The notes under the pieces: model-generated | What the model was told of the DNA's origin: nothing | Seen by the model: the letters and a program-made list of their open reading frames with translations, nothing else | The model's database searches: none | Shown: positions 1 through 10,540 of the stretch, piece by piece | How positions within the stretch are numbered: position 1 is the stretch's first letter | Layout of the letters: each line of letters opens with the position of its first letter | DNA from: JAJXWB01 sp037044955 | Lineage (GTDB): Bacteria; Pseudomonadota; Alphaproteobacteria; Rhizobiales; Beijerinckiaceae | Length of the DNA stretch: 64,000 nucleotides | Direction: 5' to 3' | NCBI GenBank assembly: GCA_037044955.1 | Contig: JBAOHX010000003.1 | Coordinates: forward strand, 111,854 to 175,853 | Translations under genes and position numbers: made by a program

Positions 1-1
1 G

Positions 2-607
2 GAACAGGGCTATCTGATGCGCGACGCCGATCCGCGGCGCTTCACGGTCGGCCCGCGCCTCATGCGTCTCGGGCTGGAAATCGTGCGCGCCGCGGGCCCG
101 GCCAATGCGCGGCGCAACGTGCTGGCGGAACTGGTCGAAGCCATCGGCGAGACATGCAACCTCACATGCCCGTCGCGTGGCGAAGTCCTCTATCTCGACC
201 GCGTCGAAACCAAATGGCCGCTGCGCATGGCGCTCGAACCCGGCTCGCGCGTGCCCATTCACTGCACGGCGAGCGGCAAGCTCTTCCTCGCGCATATGCC
301 CGGGGCGCAGCGCGACCGCGTGCTGGCGGAAGCTCCGCTCGCGCGACATGCGCCGAACACCATCGTCACGACCAAGGCGCTGCTGCAGGATCTGAAGAAG
401 ATCGTTCGGCGCGGCTACAGCGCGGACAACGAGGAATTTCTCGCAGGGCTCGTCGCTGTCGCCGTGCCTGTCCACGACAACGACGGCCGCGTCGTCGCGG
501 CTGTCGCCTGTCACGCCCCGGCGGCGCGCATGAGCCTGGCCAAGCTGCTGCAGAAAAGGCCGCTGCTCGAAGCCGCCGCCGCGCGCATGGCCGAAACCTT
601 CGCCTGA
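2..607 (+). CDS. IclR family transcriptional regulator, C-terminal part
   Basis: This reading frame is open from the left edge of the window, so the N-terminal winged helix is missing and about 201 residues remain. What is visible is the ligand-binding domain of IclR regulators. It contains a Gly-Glu-Thr-Cys-Asn-Leu strand, a YLDRVE segment, and the family-typical stretch with Pro-Ile-His-Cys-Thr-Ala-Ser-Gly-Lys-Leu. A closing VPVHD...RVVAAVA strand pair follows. The gene converges on the class III aminotransferase, with 12 bases between stops, so that enzyme could be its target, but this is inference. The ligand is unknown. Confidence 0.85.
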   Translation, partial: EQGYLMRDADPRRFTVGPRLMRLGLEIVRAAGPANARRNVLAELVEAIGETCNLTCPSRGEVLYLDRVETKWPLRMALEPGSRVPIHCTASGKLFLAHMPGAQRDRVLAEAPLARHAPNTIVTTKALLQDLKKIVRRGYSADNEEFLAGLVAVAVPVHDNDGRVVAAVACHAPAARMSLAKLLQKRPLLEAAAARMAETFA

Positions 608-619
608 GCGCGACGCCTG

Positions 620-1933
620 TTACATCGCCTGCAGCGTCTTGCGCGAAATGTCGATCATCTGGTCGATGTGGTCCGTCGTCATAACGAAGGGCGGCGCCAG
701 AATGCCGGTGTCGCCCGTCGTCTTGATGTGCAGGCCGTTGTCGTAGAGCTTCTTCTGCAGGATGTGCCCACGCTCGCCCGGAACCTGCGTCGGCGCGACG
801 TCGATGCCGCCGGCCATGCCGTAACCGCGGATATCGGTGACGATGGGGATGTCCTTCAGGGAGATCAGGCCTTCCAGGAAATAGGCCGACATCTGGCTCG
901 CGCGCTCGAACAGGCGCTCCTTCTCGTAGATGTCGATGGTCGCGATCGCCGCCGCGCAGGCCGCCGGATGCGCCGACCATGTGTAGCCGTGGAAGAATTC
1001 GTTCGCCGCGCGCGGATTGGGCGAATCCTCGACGATCGCCTTGTAGACGGAATTGTCGACCGCCACCGCCGACATCGGCTGCACGCCGTTGGTGATCGCC
1101 TTCGCCATGGTGATGACGTCCGGCTTCACGCCGAAACTCTGCGAGGCGAAGGCCTTGCCGGTGCGGCCGAAGCCGGTGATGACCTCGTCGAACACCAGCA
1201 GGATGCCGTTGGCCGAGCAGATTTCGCGCAAGCGCTTGAGATAGCCCTTCGGCGGCACGAGCATGCCGGTCGAGCCCGCGATCGGCTCGACGAAACAGGC
1301 CGCGATGTTTTCCGCGCCGTGCAATTGCACGATGCGCAGCAGGTCTTCGGCGAGGTCGGCGCCCGTCTCCGGCTCGCCGATCACGAAGCGCTCGCTCCCG
1401 TGCGTGTGACGCATATGCACGGCGTTCGGCAGGCCCGGCCCAAAGGTGCGGCGGTTGTTGACGAGGCCCGACAGCGCCACGCCGCCGAAGCCGACGCCGT
1501 GATAGGCGCGCTCGCGCGACACGAACATCGTGCGCGAAGCCTGCCCGCGCGCGCGATGATAGGCCATCGCGATCTTCATCGCGGTATCGACGGCTTCCGA
1601 ACCGGAGTTGCAGAAGAACACCTTGTCGATGCCTTCGGGCGTCAGCCGCGCCACGCGCTCGGCGGCCTCGAAGGCTTTGGGGTGCGAGCGCTGGAAGCTC
1701 GACACGAAATCCAGTTCGATGAGCTGCTTGTAGACGGCCTCGGCAATGTCCTTGCGGCCGTGGCCGATCGGCGAGGTGAACAGGCCCGAACAGCCGTCGA
1801 GCACCGCGCGGCCGTCGGGCGTGTAGTAGTGAACGCCCTCGGCGCGTGAAAAAAGTTTCGGCTCGTCGTGGAAGTCGCGGTTCGGGGTGAAGGGCAGCCA
1901 GTGGTGGTCGAGCTTCGGGGTTGTGGCGGCCAT
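620..1933 (-). CDS. Class III PLP-dependent aminotransferase (omega-amino acid:pyruvate type)
   Basis: This is a 437-residue fold-type I class III aminotransferase, the usual length. The cofactor-phosphate motif GSEAVDTA lies at residues 111-118. DEV at 249-251 supplies the Asp that contacts the pyridine ring. The motif ITMAKAITNG places the Schiff-base lysine at about residue 278. The N-terminal HHWLPFTPNRDF segment resembles beta-alanine/omega-amino acid:pyruvate transaminases more than ornithine or acetylornithine enzymes. Such enzymes move an amino group from an omega-amino acid or amine to pyruvate in the cytoplasm. The substrate cannot be told from sequence alone. The gene is divergent from the acetate kinase gene, with a 97-base shared upstream region. 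Confidence 0.88.
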   Translation of the reverse strand: MAATTPKLDHHWLPFTPNRDFHDEPKLFSRAEGVHYYTPDGRAVLDGCSGLFTSPIGHGRKDIAEAVYKQLIELDFVSSFQRSHPKAFEAAERVARLTPEGIDKVFFCNSGSEAVDTAMKIAMAYHRARGQASRTMFVSRERAYHGVGFGGVALSGLVNNRRTFGPGLPNAVHMRHTHGSERFVIGEPETGADLAEDLLRIVQLHGAENIAACFVEPIAGSTGMLVPPKGYLKRLREICSANGILLVFDEVITGFGRTGKAFASQSFGVKPDVITMAKAITNGVQPMSAVAVDNSVYKAIVEDSPNPRAANEFFHGYTWSAHPAACAAAIATIDIYEKERLFERASQMSAYFLEGLISLKDIPIVTDIRGYGMAGGIDVAPTQVPGERGHILQKKLYDNGLHIKTTGDTGILAPPFVMTTDHIDQMIDISRKTLQAM

Positions 1934-2030
1934 TTTCCTCTCCCGGCGATGTCTGTGGCGCTTCGTTCCGTTAGTGTGCCACCAGTTCGGCTATATACAA
2001 GTCCCGCCTGCCGCCCTGCCCGAGACCCGC

Positions 2031-3140
2031 ATGTCCCTCCTCGTCCTGAATGTCGGCTCCTCCAGCGTGAAATACGCGACCTTCATCCGCGACGGCGCGG
2101 ACCTTGCGGAGGTCGCGCGCGGCCAGCAGGCCCGCCAGGCCGGGCTCTACGACGGCGAGGCCATCGGCGCCGACGATCTCAAACTGGTCGGCGATGTTCT
2201 CGAGGCGGCCGAGCGCGAGCACGGCGCGCTCGAAGCGGTCGGCCATCGCATTGTGCATGGCGGGCGCGCGTTTTTCGCGCCGGTCGTCATCGATGCGCGC
2301 ACGCTGTCGGATATAGCCGCGCTCGCGCCGCTCGCGCCGCTGCACCAGCCGCACAATGTCATGGGCGTGCGCGCAGTCGCCGAATTGCGCCCCGGGCTGA
2401 GGCAGGTCGCATGCTTCGACACCGCCTTTCATCGCACGCAACCCGAACTCAATCGCCGTCTGCCGCTGCCTGAAAGCTATTTCGCCGACGGCGTGGAGCG
2501 CTACGGCTTTCATGGTCTTTCGTACACATGGCTGGCGCAGCAGATCGCCCGCCTGCGCGGCGGCGTCCCGAAGCGGATGCTCGCCTTTCATCTCGGCGCC
2601 GGCTCCAGCGCCTGCGCGATGCTGGAGGGACGCTCGCACGACACGTCCATGGGCTTCTCGACCATCGACGGCCTGATGATGGCGACGCGGCCGGGCGCGC
2701 TCGACGCCGGCGTCATCATGCATCTGCTCGCGCAGGGCGCGACGCAGAAGGAATTGACGGACCTGCTCTACACGCGCTCGGGATTGCGCGGCGTGTCGGG
2801 CCTGAGCGCGGACATGAAGACCTTGCTGGCGAGCGACGACCCGGCCGCGCGCCGCGCCATCGACATGTACTGCCGCCGCGCGGCCGTCGTCGGCGCGGGC
2901 CTTGCCGTCAGCCTCGGCGGTCTCGACGCCATCGTCTTCACCGGCGGCATCGGCGAGCACGCGCCCGTCATTCGCGCGCGGATCGTCGCGCAGCTCGCCC
3001 TGCTCGGCGCGAGCGTCGATACGGACCGCAACGCGCGCAACGAACCGCGCATATCGCCCGATGGCGCGCATGTCGAATGCTGGATCGTGAACGCCGACGA
3101 GGAGCGCGTGATCGTGGAGTCGACGGCGGCGATGATGTGA
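2031..3140 (+). CDS. ackA: Acetate kinase
   Basis: Acetate kinase interconverts acetate plus ATP and acetyl phosphate plus ADP. The chosen ATG opens with MSLLVLNVGSSSVKY, the phosphate-binding start typical of the ASKHA family. An in-frame start 48 codons upstream would add a tail unlike the family. Other family motifs are GHRIVHGG, CFDTAFH, YGFHGLSY, HLGAGSSACAM, TRPGALDAG and the C-terminal FTGGIGEHA. At 369 residues it is slightly shorter than most (about 400). No phosphotransacetylase gene lies nearby. A convergent acyl-CoA ligase follows after an intergenic repeat. Confidence 0.93.
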   Translation: MSLLVLNVGSSSVKYATFIRDGADLAEVARGQQARQAGLYDGEAIGADDLKLVGDVLEAAEREHGALEAVGHRIVHGGRAFFAPVVIDARTLSDIAALAPLAPLHQPHNVMGVRAVAELRPGLRQVACFDTAFHRTQPELNRRLPLPESYFADGVERYGFHGLSYTWLAQQIARLRGGVPKRMLAFHLGAGSSACAMLEGRSHDTSMGFSTIDGLMMATRPGALDAGVIMHLLAQGATQKELTDLLYTRSGLRGVSGLSADMKTLLASDDPAARRAIDMYCRRAAVVGAGLAVSLGGLDAIVFTGGIGEHAPVIRARIVAQLALLGASVDTDRNARNEPRISPDGAHVECWIVNADEERVIVESTAAMM

Positions 3141-3150
3141 TCGGCGCGAA

Positions 3151-3241
3151 TGTCATTCCCGACGATCGTGAAGCGATCGATCGGGAATCCGGCGCTTCCT
3201 GATGTTTCGATGTCCGGATTCCCGCTTGCGCGGGAATGACA
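3151..3241. repeat. Palindrome-ended intergenic repeat, copy A
   Basis: A 91-base element sits between the convergent ackA and acyl-CoA ligase genes. It begins TGTCATTCCCG and ends CGGGAATGACA, so its ends are inverted copies. The inner part holds GATCG-rich palindromes. A related copy, sharing the TGTCATTCCCG left end, lies between atpD and atpC, and a variant with TGTCATCCCGG ends follows the GNAT gene at 24.2 kb. Confidence 0.75.
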
Positions 3242-3260
3242 CGGGCAGACTTCGCGGGCG

Positions 3261-4883
3261 CTACTGCCTGAGCAAGCGCCGGATGACCTTGCCGCTCGTG
3301 GTCAGCGGCAAGGAGTCCACGAAGGCGATTTCGCGCGGATATTCGTAAGCGGCGAGCCGCGCGCGCACAAAGGCCTGCAGATCGGCGACGAGCATATCCG
3401 ACGGCGCAAATCCCGCGCGAAGAACGACGAAGGCCTTCACGATTTCCGTGCGCAAGGAATCCTTCTTGCCGACGACGGCGGCATTGGCGACAGCCGGATG
3501 GCGCAGGAGGCAATCCTCGATCTCGCCGGGCCCGATGCGATAGCCCGACGAGGTGATGACATCGTCGTCGCGGCCGACGAAACGCACATAGCCTTGCGCA
3601 TCCATCGCGCCCTGGTCGCCCGTGACCATCCAGTCGCCCGAAGGAGCCTGGACGAATTTTTCCGCCGTCGCCTCCGGCCTGTTCCAATATTCGAGGAACA
3701 TCACGGGATCGGGCCGCTTCACCGCGATCTGGCCGAGTTCGTCGGCGTCGCAGACGGAGCCGTCTTCGCGGATGATCGCGACGGTGTGCCCGGGGATCGC
3801 CTTGCCGATGAAGCCCGCCTTGCTGACGCCGAGCGCGGCGCAGGAGCCGAGCACGAGATTGCACTCGGTCTGGCCGTAATATTCGTTGATCGGCATGTTC
3901 AGTTCGCGCTTGGCCCATTCGTAGGGCTCGACGCCGAGCGCCTCGCCGGCCGAGCCGAGCGTGCGCAAATGCAGATCGTATTTCGCGCGCGGATTCTCGA
4001 CCGTGCGCAACATGCGCAGCGCGGTCGGCGGAAAGAAGGCGTTGCGCACTTTCATGCGCGCCATCAGGTCGAGGGCCGCGTCCGGATCGAACTTCTCCCA
4101 CGCGCGCGAAACGACCGGCACGCCGAAATGCAGCGCCGGCAGCATGGCGTTGAGCAGGCCGCCAGCCCAGGCCCAGTCCGCCGGCGTCCACATGAGATCG
4201 CCCGGCTGCGGAAAGAATTCGTGCGGGACCTGAATGCCCGGCAGATGGCCGAGCAGCACGCGATGGCCGTGCAACGCGCCCTTGGGGTTTCCCGTCGTGC
4301 CCGACGTGTAGATCATCAGCGCGGGATCGTCGGGCGAGGTGTCGACGGCCGTGAAATCGGAGGGGGAATCCGCGATCAGCTTGTGGAAGTCGAGCGCGTC
4401 TGCGTCCGCGCCGTCGGTCGAGATCAAGAATTCGAGCGACGGCGGCGCGGGATCGAGCGCACGCGCCTTGCGCACACCGGCGCCGGTCGCGATCAGAGCG
4501 CGCACGCCGGCGTCGTTCAGCCGATAGCTAAGCGCATCGTCGCCGAACAGCAGGGCGAGCGGCACGGCGATCGCGCCGAGCTTGTAGATGGCGGCGTGCG
4601 CGATCGTCACGGCGGGCGATTGCGGCAGCAGGATGCCGACGCGATCGCCGCGCCGGATTCCGCGCGCGCGAAGGGCGTTGGCGAGGCGGTTCGATTGATC
4701 CGAGAGCTGACCGAAGGTGACGATGCGGACGGCGCCGTCAGGCTGCACGTCGAGGATCGCCGGGCGCTCAGGCTCGACACGCGCCCATTTGTCCGTGACG
4801 TCGACGCCGATGTTGTAGCGCGCCGGAATGTTCCAGCGGAATTCGCGGGACAGGCGGTCGAAATCGCGGATGTCGGGGATCAT
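3261..4883 (-). CDS. AMP-forming acyl-CoA synthetase (medium-chain/acetyl-type ligase)
   Basis: This 540-residue ANL-superfamily ligase activates a carboxylic acid as acyl-AMP and then forms acyl-CoA. The P-loop-like motif YTSGTTGNPKG is at 192-202. It is followed by the YYGQTE adenine-binding motif and VTGDQGAMDAQGYVRFVGRDDD, which holds the hinge Asp. The catalytic lysine is in TTSGKVIRR near the C-terminus. The N-terminal FNIP-like segment and overall pattern fit the medium-chain acyl-CoA synthetase subgroup, but chain length is uncertain. It starts only 18 bases after the atpC stop on the same strand, so read-through from the atp operon is likely. It converges on ackA. Confidence 0.88.
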   Translation of the reverse strand: MIPDIRDFDRLSREFRWNIPARYNIGVDVTDKWARVEPERPAILDVQPDGAVRIVTFGQLSDQSNRLANALRARGIRRGDRVGILLPQSPAVTIAHAAIYKLGAIAVPLALLFGDDALSYRLNDAGVRALIATGAGVRKARALDPAPPSLEFLISTDGADADALDFHKLIADSPSDFTAVDTSPDDPALMIYTSGTTGNPKGALHGHRVLLGHLPGIQVPHEFFPQPGDLMWTPADWAWAGGLLNAMLPALHFGVPVVSRAWEKFDPDAALDLMARMKVRNAFFPPTALRMLRTVENPRAKYDLHLRTLGSAGEALGVEPYEWAKRELNMPINEYYGQTECNLVLGSCAALGVSKAGFIGKAIPGHTVAIIREDGSVCDADELGQIAVKRPDPVMFLEYWNRPEATAEKFVQAPSGDWMVTGDQGAMDAQGYVRFVGRDDDVITSSGYRIGPGEIEDCLLRHPAVANAAVVGKKDSLRTEIVKAFVVLRAGFAPSDMLVADLQAFVRARLAAYEYPREIAFVDSLPLTTSGKVIRRLLRQ

Positions 4884-4901
4884 CGTCGACCCCGGGACGG
4901 A

Positions 4902-5303
4902 TCAGAGACCCAGCGCGGCCTTCAGCTCGTTGAGCTGGTCGAGCTTCTCGTTCGCCACGCGCTTGCCTTCGTCGGTCGCGGCGTCCGCGACGTCTTCCTC
5001 GGCGTTCCTGATTTCCTGCCCGAGCTTGGCGGCGTCGAGCTGTTCGACGGGCACGGCCACTTCGGCCAGGATCGTCAGGCCGCCGGTCGCGACGTCGGCG
5101 AAGCCGCCGCGTACGAAGATGCGGCTCTTCTTCGAGGCGCTCTCCTCGACCTCGACCACGCCGGGCTTCAGCGTCGTCATGACCGGCGCGTGATCCTTGA
5201 GGATGGTCATCTGACCCTCGACGCCGGGAATGGCGACGGATTCGACCTCGCCGGAGAACAGGAGCTGTTCGGGCGAAACGAGTTCGAAGTGAAAGGCGGC
5301 CAT
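4902..5303 (-). CDS. atpC: F1 ATP synthase epsilon subunit
   Basis: The epsilon subunit of F1Fo ATP synthase sits on the central stalk and restrains ATP hydrolysis. The protein has 133 residues, the normal length. It begins with the beta-sandwich start FHFELVSPEQLLFSGEVESV, followed by the conserved PGVEGQMTILKDHAPVMTTLKPG loop. The C-terminal helical hairpin is short and Ala/Glu-rich. It is the last subunit gene of the operon. The gap to atpD is 132 bases, much longer than usual, because an intergenic repeat lies between them. Confidence 0.95.
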   Translation of the reverse strand: MAAFHFELVSPEQLLFSGEVESVAIPGVEGQMTILKDHAPVMTTLKPGVVEVEESASKKSRIFVRGGFADVATGGLTILAEVAVPVEQLDAAKLGQEIRNAEEDVADAATDEGKRVANEKLDQLNELKAALGL

Positions 5304-5325
5304 GACTTGATCCTGTTTACGAACG

Positions 5326-5430
5326 TGTCATTCCCGCGAAAGCGGGAATCCAGCCCTCCGAAACAAGGCGCTGGGTCCCCGTTTCGGTTCGAAGTCGGCA
5401 ACAGCCGACTTCGCGCCTGCGGGGACGACA
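5326..5430. repeat. Palindrome-ended repeat inside the atp operon, copy B
   Basis: This 105-base element lies between atpD and atpC. It begins TGTCATTCCCGCG, immediately followed by its own complement GCGGGAATCC, and ends GCGGGGACGACA. It shares its left end with copy A at 3151. On the transcribed (minus) strand it would form a strong RNA structure between the beta and epsilon cistrons. Confidence 0.7.
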
Positions 5431-5435
5431 GGACT

Positions 5436-6861
5436 TTACGCGGCTTCCGCGGCGAGCTTCTGCGCCTTCTCGACCGCTTCCTCGATCGTGCCGACCATGT
5501 AGAAGGCGGCCTCGGGGAGGTGATCGTACTTGCCTTCGACCAGGCCCTTGAAGCCCTTGATCGTGTCGGCGAGCGCGACGAGCTTGCCGGGCGAGCCGGT
5601 GAAGACTTCCGCGACGTGGAACGGCTGCGACAGGAAGCGCTCGATCTTGCGCGCGCGCGCCACGACCAGCTTGTCCTCTTCCGACAGTTCGTCCATGCCG
5701 AGAATGGCGATGATGTCCTGCAGCGACTTGTAGCGCTGCAGCGTCGACTGCACGCGGCGGGCGACGTCGTAGTGCTCTTCGCCGACGATCATCGGGGAGA
5801 GCATGCGCGAGGTCGAGTTCGAGCGGGTCGACCGCCGGATAGATGCCCTTTTCCGCGATCGAGCGCGACAGCACGGTCGTCGCGTCCAAATGCGCGAACG
5901 AGGTCGCAGGCGCCGGGTCGGTCAAGTCGTCGGCGGGCACGTAGATCGCCTGCACCGAGGTGATCGAACCCTTGTTCGTCGTGGTGATGCGCTCCTGCAG
6001 CGCGCCCATGTCGGTGGCGAGCGTCGGCTGATAGCCCACCGCCGAGGGAATGCGGCCGAGCAGCGCCGACACTTCCGAGCCCGCCTGCGTGAAGCGGAAG
6101 ATGTTGTCGACGAAGAACAGCACGTCCTGGCCGCGGTCGCGGAAGTCTTCCGCGACGGTCAGGCCCGACAGCGCGACGCGCATGCGCGCGCCCGGGGGCT
6201 CGTTCATCTGGCCGTAGACCAGCGCGCACTTGGAGCCTTCGCCGCCGCCCTTCTTGTTGACGCCGCCTTCGATCATCTCGTGATAGAGATCGTTGCCTTC
6301 GCGCGTGCGCTCGCCGACGCCGGCGAACACGGAATAGCCGCCGTGCGCCTTCGCGACGTTGTTGATGAGCTCCATGATGAGCACGGTCTTGCCGACGCCC
6401 GCGCCGCCGAACAGGCCGATCTTGCCGCCCTTGGCGTAAGGCGCGAGCAGGTCGACGACCTTGATGCCCGTCTCGAGGATCTGCGCTTCCGTCGCCTGCT
6501 CGGCGTAGGAGGGCGCGGGCTGGTGAATGGCGCGGCGGCCCTTGGTGTTGAGCGGGCCGGCTTCGTCGACGGGCTCGCCGATGACGTTGATGATGCGGCC
6601 GAGCGTCTCGTCGCCGACGGGCACCGAGATCGGCGCGCCGGTGTCGATCACTTCCTGGCCGCGCACGAGGCCTTCCGACGTGTCCATGGCGATGCAGCGC
6701 ACCGAGGATTCGCCGAGATGCTGGGCGACTTCGAGCACCAGGCGCTGGCCCTGGTTCGTCGTCTCGAGCGCGTTGAGAATCTCCGGCAGGTGGTCGTCGA
6801 ACTTCACGTCGACGACGGCGCCGATGACCTGGGTGATGCGGCCCGTGGCAGTGTTCGCCAT
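5436..6861 (-). CDS. atpD: F1 ATP synthase beta subunit, interrupted by an apparent 1-base insertion
   Basis: The catalytic beta subunit carries the Walker A motif GGAGVGKT at residues 152-159 and the expected GERTREGNDLYHEM and ALVYGQMNEPPGAR segments. The ATG at 6861 is chosen over an upstream GTG at 6867 because it follows an AGAGGAA ribosome site. At about 5818-5819 the plus strand reads GAGTTCGAG where GAGTCGAG would keep the frame. Removing one T gives the expected PAVDPLDSTSRMLSPMIV junction. The C-terminal half (ending KAQKLAAEAA) lies in the other frame, and the whole then has 474 residues, the normal length. A sequencing error is more likely than a real lesion, as the gene is essential and otherwise intact. 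Confidence 0.92.
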
Positions 6862-6940
6862 GTTCACGTTCCTCTTTGCTATGCGGTCAGGACGCTCGCG
6901 CGTCGCTATTTCGGTGTGAGCGCTCGCGCGCCCCGTTGGG

Positions 6941-7819
6941 TCAGAGCGCCTCGGCGCCCGAGATGATTTCGATCAGTTCCTTGGTGATCATCGCCTGACG
7001 CGATCTGTTGTAGAGCGTCGTCTGCTTGCGGATCATGTCGCCGGCGTTGCGCGTGGCGTTGTCCATCGCGCTCATCTGCGCGCCGTAGAACGAGGCCATG
7101 TTCTCGAGCAGCGCGGTGAACACCTGCACGGAGATGTTGCGCGGCAGCAGCGTGTCGAGAATCTCTTCCTGGCCGGGCTCGGCCTCGTAGGCCGCCTGCG
7201 CGCCGGCGCCGGAATTGTCGTTCACGGCGATCTGCGCCGGGATGAGCTGGCTCGCGGTCGGGATCTGCGCGATCACGGAGCGGAAGCGCGAGAAGAACAG
7301 CGTGCAGACGTCGAATTCGCCGGCCTCGAACAGCGCGAGAACCTTCTTGCCGATGGCGTCGGCGTTCGAGAAGCCGATGCTGCGCACCGAGCGCAGATCG
7401 ACGAGCTCGATGATCTGCCTCTCGTACTGGCGCTTGAGCTGGTCGTAGCCCTTCTTGCCGACGCAGAGGATCTTGACCGTCTTGCCTTGGTTCATCAGCG
7501 CGTTGATGTGGTCGCGCGCCAGGCGCACGATCGCCGTGTTGAACGCGCCGCACAGGCCGCGTTCGCCGGTGCAGACGACGAGCAGGTGAACCTGGTCCTT
7601 GCCGGTGCCGGTCAGCAGCGCGGGGCCCGAGCCCGGCGCGATTCCGCCCGCGACATTGGTCAGCACCGCGCCCATGCGCTGCGCGTAGGGGCGCGCGGCC
7701 TCGGCCGCGGTCTGGGCGCGGCGCAGCTTGGCGGCCGCGACCATCTGCATGGCCTTGGTGATCTTCTGCGTCGCCTTCACCGAGGCGATGCGATTGCGCA
7801 GATCTTTCAACGACGGCAT
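6941..7819 (-). CDS. atpG: F1 ATP synthase gamma subunit
   Basis: The gamma subunit forms the rotating central shaft of F1. The 292-residue protein opens with MPSLKDLRNRIASVKATQKI and KAMQMVAAAKLRRAQ, the N-terminal coiled-coil helix. It ends with NATRNAGDMIRKQTTLYNR and QAMITKELIEIISGAEAL, the C-terminal helix. The central segment has the GERGLCGAFN motif. It lies 79 bases upstream of atpD and 78 bases downstream of atpA; the latter gap holds a strong hairpin. Confidence 0.96.
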   Translation of the reverse strand: MPSLKDLRNRIASVKATQKITKAMQMVAAAKLRRAQTAAEAARPYAQRMGAVLTNVAGGIAPGSGPALLTGTGKDQVHLLVVCTGERGLCGAFNTAIVRLARDHINALMNQGKTVKILCVGKKGYDQLKRQYERQIIELVDLRSVRSIGFSNADAIGKKVLALFEAGEFDVCTLFFSRFRSVIAQIPTASQLIPAQIAVNDNSGAGAQAAYEAEPGQEEILDTLLPRNISVQVFTALLENMASFYGAQMSAMDNATRNAGDMIRKQTTLYNRSRQAMITKELIEIISGAEAL

Positions 7820-7850
7820 GGGCTGGTCGCCTTAGGTCCCGGTTTTGTGG

Positions 7851-7874
7851 CCTCTCCCCGCCTGCGGGGAGAGG
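7851..7874. repeat. Perfect 10-bp hairpin between atpA and atpG
   Basis: CCTCTCCCCG (7851-7860), a four-base loop CCTG, and CGGGGAGAGG (7865-7874) form a perfect inverted repeat in the atpA-atpG gap. It lacks a T-tract on the minus strand, so it is not a standard terminator. It could be an RNA-processing or mRNA-stability element that tunes subunit stoichiometry, or simply a copy of a small dispersed hairpin. Confidence 0.7.
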
Positions 7875-7897
7875 AGAACGTTAGAACTCGGCGCGAA

Positions 7898-9429
<1,532 letters not shown>

Positions 9430-9430
<1 letters not shown>

Positions 9431-9993
9431 CAGCCGACCTCTTTCATGCGTGTGCGAATGGCGTTGAGTTTGGTTTTCAGCGAAGAATCGACCATGCGCG
9501 AGCCGACCTTGACGACAAGGCCGCCGATGATGGCGGGATCGATCTTCACGTCGACGTCCACGGACTTGGCGCCGGCGACAGCGGCAAGCTGATCGCGGAG
9601 CGCCTTCATCTGCTGGTCGTTGAGGGGAGCCGCGGCCGTCACGACGGCGCGCGTGACGCCGTTGGCCGTGTCTTCGAGCTTGGCGTAGCCGGCGATCATG
9701 TCGGAGATCGCGAACAGGCGGCGCTTGGCGGCGACGAGCTTGATGAAATTGGCGGCGACGCCGGAAATGCCGGCCTTGTCGAGAATGGCGGAGAGCGCCT
9801 TCGTCTGGTCCTCGGCGGAGAAGACCGGGCTCTTCACCAGACGCTGCAGGTCCGGGCTTTCGTCGATCAGCTTCTGGAAGGAGGAAAGGGCCGCGCCGAC
9901 CGCGGCTGTGGCGCCGCTCTCGGCGGCCAGGGCATGGAGCGCGGAGGCGTAACGCCCCGCCATGCCGGATACGATCGTTTCCTCTTTGGCCAA
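9430..9993 (-). CDS. atpH: F1 ATP synthase delta subunit
   Basis: The delta subunit (OSCP) joins the F1 head to the peripheral stalk. The 187-residue protein has the six-helix N-terminal domain (SGMAGRYASALHALAAESG, with SPVFSAEDQTKAL) and the C-terminal DPAIIGGLVVKVGSRMVDSS motif with final LNAIRTRMKEVG. It is the first gene of the operon and overlaps atpA by one base. The 250 bases upstream must hold the operon promoter. I see repeated CATGTC elements there (10018-10023 and again near 10060), but no confident -35/-10 pair. Confidence 0.95.
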
Positions 9994-10240
9994 CGCTGAA
10001 TCCCTCGAGCGGTCGACATGTCGGAGCGGCGAAGCCGATCCTTTTCAATTCTCTCCCGAACATGTCAGCGCGATGTCGCGGCTTTCGCCGCAAGACCACG
10101 GAAATCCGGGCTATTTGCTGGGACGGAGCACAGGCGCGCGAACGCGGCGCTCCGGAAGCGCGCGTGACCTAACATATGGCTTTTTTGTGCGCAACCCTGA
10201 GGAAGGCGCGCGGGATAAGGCTTTGGGAGGGGGCGCCCCC

Positions 10241-10540
10241 TCAGGCGCCCCCGTCGATCACGCTGCGCAGGAAGGCGACGTGTTTTTCGAAGGCGCGCCG
10301 CCCCTCCGCCGAGGCCTTGACGGTCGTGCGCGGCCGACGCGCGACGAAGGCCTTTTCGACCGCGACGTAGCTCGCTTTCGCCAGATGGTCGATATGCGCG
10401 CCGAGATTGCCGTCGGTCGCGCCGGTCAGCTTTTTCAGATGCGCGAAATCGAGCCCTTCCGCCTCCGGCTGCAGCGCGGTCAGGGCGGCCATGATCCGCA
10501 GGCGCACCGGCTGGTGGATGATGTCGTCCGGCGCGCTCAT
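10241..10540 (-). CDS. Small winged-helix transcriptional regulator
   Basis: This 99-residue protein starts MSAPDDIIHQPVRLRIMAAL and continues with LDFAHLKKLTGATDGNLGAHIDHL, a winged helix-turn-helix that matches the ArsR/MarR-like small regulators paired with membrane proteins. The wing is in YVAVEKAFVARRPRTTVKAS, and the tail resembles a dimerisation helix. Its ATG overlaps the stop of the upstream membrane protein gene by four bases (ATGA), so the two are translationally coupled. The pairing suggests it controls that membrane protein or its own operon, which is inference. A GC-rich inverted repeat (10229-10252) overlaps its stop codon. Confidence 0.8.
   Translation of the reverse strand: MSAPDDIIHQPVRLRIMAALTALQPEAEGLDFAHLKKLTGATDGNLGAHIDHLAKASYVAVEKAFVARRPRTTVKASAEGRRAFEKHVAFLRSVIDGGA

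Noticed and set aside
3498..5963. 821-residue plus-strand open frame
   Set aside because: It is the antisense shadow of the acyl-CoA ligase and atpC/atpD, with Arg/Asp/Gly-biased sequence and no family motifs.
10229..10252. Inverted repeat GGGGGCGCC...GGCGCCCCC as terminator
   Set aside because: It overlaps a stop codon and has no T run on either strand, so it is only noted with the regulator gene.
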